From Glaciimonas sp. CA11.2 (GTDB taxonomy: Bacteria; Pseudomonadota; Gammaproteobacteria; Burkholderiales; Burkholderiaceae_D): a DNA stretch of 64,000 bases. The translations under genes and the position numbers were made by a program. Location: positions 3,472,001-3,536,000 of the forward strand of contig NZ_JAVIWL010000001.1 in NCBI RefSeq assembly GCF_034314045.1, given 5' to 3'. Under the pieces are notes generated by a model. It saw only the letters and a program-made list of their open reading frames with translations, was not told where the DNA came from and did no database searches. Shown here one piece after another: positions 60,933 through 64,000 of the stretch; position 1 is the stretch's first letter; each line of letters starts with the position of its first letter.

Positions 60933-61202
60933 GTTTACCACCCTCAGGATCAAAAAAAAGAGCAATCATCGCTCAAACCAGATACCAAGTCTCAGCATCA
61001 AGAACTAAGAAGCAGGGGAGCGGTCATACTCGGGCTTAGAATCAGCGCCTAGTTTCGAAAGTAAGTATTTGGCCTGTTAAGCAAACAAGGGGGCGCATTT
61101 GCGTCTCTTTTTGCTATAAAGTCGTGATACCTGTCGTTGAGAGACATTGTGAGTCGTAATTAGTCATTTATTTATCAATCCGAAAAATCATCCCCACATA
61201 GC
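60933..61202. other. Gene-free stretch after the array, with a possible decayed fifth unit
   Basis: GGATCAAAAAAAAGAGCAA (60947-60965) resembles the unit start GGATCAAAAAGAACGCAA, so an older unit may have decayed here. Nothing else in it is recognisable as a gene. The region must also hold the promoter of the channel gene. Confidence 0.4.
61087..61115 (+). terminator. Weak terminator-like hairpin before the channel gene
   Basis: AAGGGGGCGCA pairs with TGCGTCTCTTT through several G-U pairs, followed by further T. It lies about 90 bases before the channel gene. It may stop read-through from the ilvC side. Confidence 0.4.
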
Positions 61203-62093
61203 ATGACAACAACGGTTTTTAAAAAGCCCCATTTTGGTAAGCCCGATCAATCTTGGCGGGCGCGACTATATACAGTCATTTTTGAGGCTGACACTGTTGC
61301 CGGGCGGCGTTTTGACACAGGGCTATTAATTATCATTGTTCTGAGTGTTGCCACGGTTATCGTCGATAGCATCGGCACAATTCGGGCTCGCGATTTTTTG
61401 ATATTGAACGGATTGGAATGGCTATTTACCATCCTCTTCACGATTGAATATGTCGTTCGTTTGCTTTGCGTGAAGCGGCCGTTGCGCTATGCGACAAGCT
61501 TGTTTGGGGTGATTGACCTGTTGTCGATATTACCCACATACCTGGCTATATTGTTGCCCGAGTTTCACTTCCTCATTGATGTGCGGTTGCTGCGGATGTT
61601 ACGCGTGTTTCGAGTCTTAAAATTACCGCGTTATTACGATGAATCGCAGGTTTTGTTACAGGCACTGCGTAATAGTCGGCACAAGATATTTGTGTTTCTC
61701 GGTGCCGTGATCATCATGAGCGTCATTCTTGGAACGATCATGTATGTCATTGAGGGACCGGAGAATGGCTTTACCAGTATACCTGTCGGCATGTATTGGG
61801 CCATCGTGACGCTGACTACCACCGGGTATGGCGATATCCATCCTAAAACGCCATTCGGACAGTTGATTACCTCCATGGCCATGTTGCTCGGTTACGGCAT
61901 CATTGCTTTGCCGACAGGCATTGTTGGGGTAGAGCTGGCCATGAGCATGATGCGAGGGACACCGACCACGCGCACTTGTGTAAATTGTTTAACTGAAGGT
62001 CATGAAGCTGACTCGTTATTCTGTAAACATTGTGGCGAAGCATTGCCACCTTATCAATATGATGCCATCGCCACTTCCCCGCCGCGGAAGTAA
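61203..62093 (+). CDS. Voltage-gated potassium channel with C-terminal zinc ribbon
   Basis: The 296-residue protein has the six-helix plan of Kv channels. The S4 voltage sensor carries Arg at 128, 131, 134 and 137 (DVRLLRMLRVFRVLKL). The selectivity filter TTTGYGD is at 205-211, between S5 and S6. After S6 comes a short cytoplasmic tail with a C4 zinc ribbon: Cys259, Cys262, Cys274 and Cys277. Potassium selectivity is clear from the filter. The zinc-ribbon end may help assembly or regulation; that is inference. The start is ATG 61203. The gene stands alone. Confidence 0.92.
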   Translation: MTTTVFKKPHFGKPDQSWRARLYTVIFEADTVAGRRFDTGLLIIIVLSVATVIVDSIGTIRARDFLILNGLEWLFTILFTIEYVVRLLCVKRPLRYATSLFGVIDLLSILPTYLAILLPEFHFLIDVRLLRMLRVFRVLKLPRYYDESQVLLQALRNSRHKIFVFLGAVIIMSVILGTIMYVIEGPENGFTSIPVGMYWAIVTLTTTGYGDIHPKTPFGQLITSMAMLLGYGIIALPTGIVGVELAMSMMRGTPTTRTCVNCLTEGHEADSLFCKHCGEALPPYQYDAIATSPPRK

Positions 62094-62280
62094 ACATTTG
62101 GTTAAATCATCTGCTTCATCCCATAGAATAAATCTATGTGAATTTAGTTGGCAATGAGAACTAAACCGGAATGCCGTCATCAAAGTGGCAATCTATCATC
62201 TTGTTGTTACAATTTCATGAGCTGTGAATCCTATTGAGATTCACATCTCTAGTACAAACCTCTATTTTTGGGAAAATACT

Positions 62281-63036
62281 ATGTCGCCATACCGTAATTT
62301 AGTGGTTTTATCCGTGTTGGCAGTCGCTAGTCTGAGCGTATATGCACAAACTAAAGTGCAGACGACCGGGGCTTTAGTCGTCGTACCTGCTTACGGTGAA
62401 GTCAAGCACGTCAATGACGAGGTGCGCGTGACCTTCACTATTGAAGAGCAGGATAAAGACAAAGCCGCAGCGGCCTCGCGCGTGAACCAGAAGATGAAAC
62501 AGGGAGCCGAGATCCTTAAACGGCAAGACCCTCAGGCTATCCTGCAGACGCGCGGTTATTACACCTATCCGGTTTACCCTGAAGAGACGCAGCCTCGAAC
62601 CAATACCAATAAACCACGGCAACCCACTGGTTGGCGTGTCGGTCAATATCTGGATGCCACCACAACCAACTTGAATACTTTGCCAAAGACCGTCGCTTCA
62701 GTGCAAAGCGTGCTCGGACTGAATGGTCTACATTTCAGTCTCAGTGACGCCACCAGCAAAAAGATGGACGATCAGCGGATCGCCGCTACCTATCTGAATT
62801 TGAATGAGCGAATCGGTTCTATTGCACGTGCTATGGGGCGCAGTGAGTCGGATGCGGTACTGGACACGATTGATTTTGAAGGCTCTGGAAACTATGCGCC
62901 AGAAGCCGCCATGCCTAAAGGCGCAATGATGATGCGCTCGGTATCAATGGATAGTGCGCCAGTGGAAGAGCCAAGCTTCGAGCCAGGTGAAACGACATTG
63001 ACCATGCGCGTGGTTGGCAAAGTGCGCTTCAAGTGA
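62281..63036 (+). CDS. SIMPL-domain (DUF541) periplasmic protein
   Basis: The 251-residue protein has a signal peptide (about 1-22, ending VYA) and a SIMPL domain. It has the typical start TTGALVVVPAYGEVKHVNDEVRVTF and the mid-part ATTTNLNTLPKTVASVQSV. The C-terminal segment reads TTLTMRVVGKVRF. Bacterial members are periplasmic or outer-membrane associated; some are linked to oxidative stress, but the role here is unknown. ATG 62281 is chosen because the signal peptide begins there. Confidence 0.88.
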   Translation: MSPYRNLVVLSVLAVASLSVYAQTKVQTTGALVVVPAYGEVKHVNDEVRVTFTIEEQDKDKAAAASRVNQKMKQGAEILKRQDPQAILQTRGYYTYPVYPEETQPRTNTNKPRQPTGWRVGQYLDATTTNLNTLPKTVASVQSVLGLNGLHFSLSDATSKKMDDQRIAATYLNLNERIGSIARAMGRSESDAVLDTIDFEGSGNYAPEAAMPKGAMMMRSVSMDSAPVEEPSFEPGETTLTMRVVGKVRFK

Positions 63037-63278
63037 CAATTCGGGTCGCCACTTCCTCAGTTGGATTGTCGTCAGACCGAGATCGGGTCGCCTGTATTTT
63101 TGCCGTTTCGTCGTTCGCGTGCCAAAAGTCGCGCGCTAATGGCGGTGTCCGATTGTTTTCAAGCTATTATGGAATTAGTTACTGATTGCAATGCAAAGGG
63201 TTACATTTGCCCCTCGCTCGACTAGAATAGCCTCGCTATCAAATTTCTATCATTTCTTTAAGACAATCCGGAGCGCAG

Positions 63279-63917
63279 TTGAATAATTACCCACATCCTA
63301 TTATCGCCCGCGAAGGTTGGCCGTTTCTCGCCATTGCTTTTGCCGTGGCGTTGCTGATCAGCTTTTTCTCGATCGGTTGGTCCATTCCTTTTTGGATTAT
63401 TGCCTTATTCGTATTGCAATTTTTTCGTGACCCACCACGCGTGATCCCACAAATCCCTGGCGCGGTAATTTCTCCTGCTGACGGTCGTATTGTGGTTGTC
63501 GAAAAAGCCCATGATCCTTACGCTAATCGTGAAGCATTAAAAATCAGCGTTTTTATGAATGTTTTTAACGTCCACTCAAATCGTGCGCCCGTTGATGGCA
63601 AGATCGAAACGATGCAGTATTTTCCGGGCAAGTTCGTCAACGCGGATTTGGATAAGGCATCGATTGAAAACGAGCGTAACGCATTGGTAATCACTGCAAA
63701 AAACGGTCAGACAGTCACTTGCGTTCAGGTTGCAGGATTAATTGCACGCCGTATTCTTTGTTATGTCAAAGTTGGTGATGTTCTTGCGCGCGGACAACGG
63801 TATGGATTTATTCGTTTTGGTTCACGGGTTGACGTCTACTTACCATTGACTGCGACACCGAAAGTTGCCGTAGGCGATAAAGTCTCAGCAACAGAAACCA
63901 TTTTGGCTGAATTTTAA
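63279..63917 (+). CDS. psd: Phosphatidylserine decarboxylase (small form)
   Basis: Psd makes phosphatidylethanolamine from phosphatidylserine at the inner membrane. This is the short form of 212 residues, with a hydrophobic N-terminal part (about 14-48). The [17 protein letters not shown] block reads [18 protein letters not shown] (93-110). The proenzyme is cut between Gly181 and Ser182 ([12 protein letters not shown]), and the Ser becomes the pyruvoyl group. The start is TTG 63279, with CGGAG five bases upstream and no better ATG. pssA usually follows in this family and may lie just beyond the window. Confidence 0.94.
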   Translation: MNNYPHPIIAREGWPFLAIAFAVALLISFFSIGWSIPFWIIALFVLQFFRDPPRVIPQIPGAVISPADGRIVVVEKAHDPYANREALKISVFMNVFNVHSNRAPVDGKIETMQYFPGKFVNADLDKASIENERNALVITAKNGQTVTCVQVAGLIARRILCYVKVGDVLARGQRYGFIRFGSRVDVYLPLTATPKVAVGDKVSATETILAEF

Positions 63918-64000
63918 GTTTCGCCAAAGAAATCTGTAAGACTAGTCGCGGCTAAACAATGCCTGATGCCAATGCCTGAGGCGTTTGGAGTAATCCAAGC

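Overview
The window is ordinary bacterial chromosome from a betaproteobacterium, most likely the family Oxalobacteraceae (order Burkholderiales). The protein sequences and several blocks of gene order point there: exbB-exbD-lpxK-trm112-kdsB-adk; the sigma factor/DUF3619/DUF3106/RDD block beside ilvB-ilvH-ilvC; and eno-ftsB. By eye base composition is close to even, which would fit a low-GC member of the family; the genus cannot be fixed by reading. I see no prophage, insertion sequence, integron, CRISPR array, tRNA or rRNA.

Layout. Positions 1-1185 hold most of xseA (minus strand, running off the left edge). Positions 1500-3700 hold a set of paired inverted DnaA-box repeats that surround a zinc metallopeptidase-like gene. 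Positions 3830-8409 carry an ExbB/ExbD proton channel, the lipid A and KDO genes lpxK and kdsB, a Trm112-like protein and adk. Positions 8681-12669 carry a membrane pyrophosphatase with an unusual OmpA-like tail and a patatin. Positions 12921-13809 are a barnase/barstar pair. Positions 13978-19469 contain purN, an RsmB-type RNA methyltransferase, a phospholipase D-like protein, an MscS channel and a fatty acid desaturase. Positions 19743-23546 contain a DUF4019 protein, rpmG, rpmB, radC, an FKBP isomerase and ispH. A branched-chain amino acid ABC transporter (livHMGF) at 24419-28086 has a candidate leader-peptide attenuator in front of it. A lytic transglycosylase, a candidate small RNA, ubiD and the SRP RNA gene follow.

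Positions 31919-46800 form an efflux island. It has one RND adaptor/permease pair, an isochorismatase-fold protein, a heavy-metal-type two-component system, a complete tripartite RND pump (outer membrane lipoprotein, adaptor, permease) and a 14-helix MFS exporter. Positions 47140-50995 are pyrG, eno and ftsB. Positions 51189-56268 hold hslO, a gamma carbonic anhydrase-like protein, a DUF455 ferritin-like protein and the sigma factor block. Positions 56921-60347 are the isoleucine/valine genes ilvB-ilvH-ilvC. The end of ilvC is followed by four tandem copies of a 161-bp unit containing the last codons of ilvC and its terminator. A voltage-gated potassium channel, a SIMPL-domain protein and psd close the window.

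Signals most worth a second look are the 161-bp tandem array after ilvC, the fixed-geometry DnaA-box pairs at 1500-3550, the isoleucine-rich leader peptide plus terminator before livH, the pyrophosphatase-OmpA fusion, and the small structured RNA candidate at 29522-29606.
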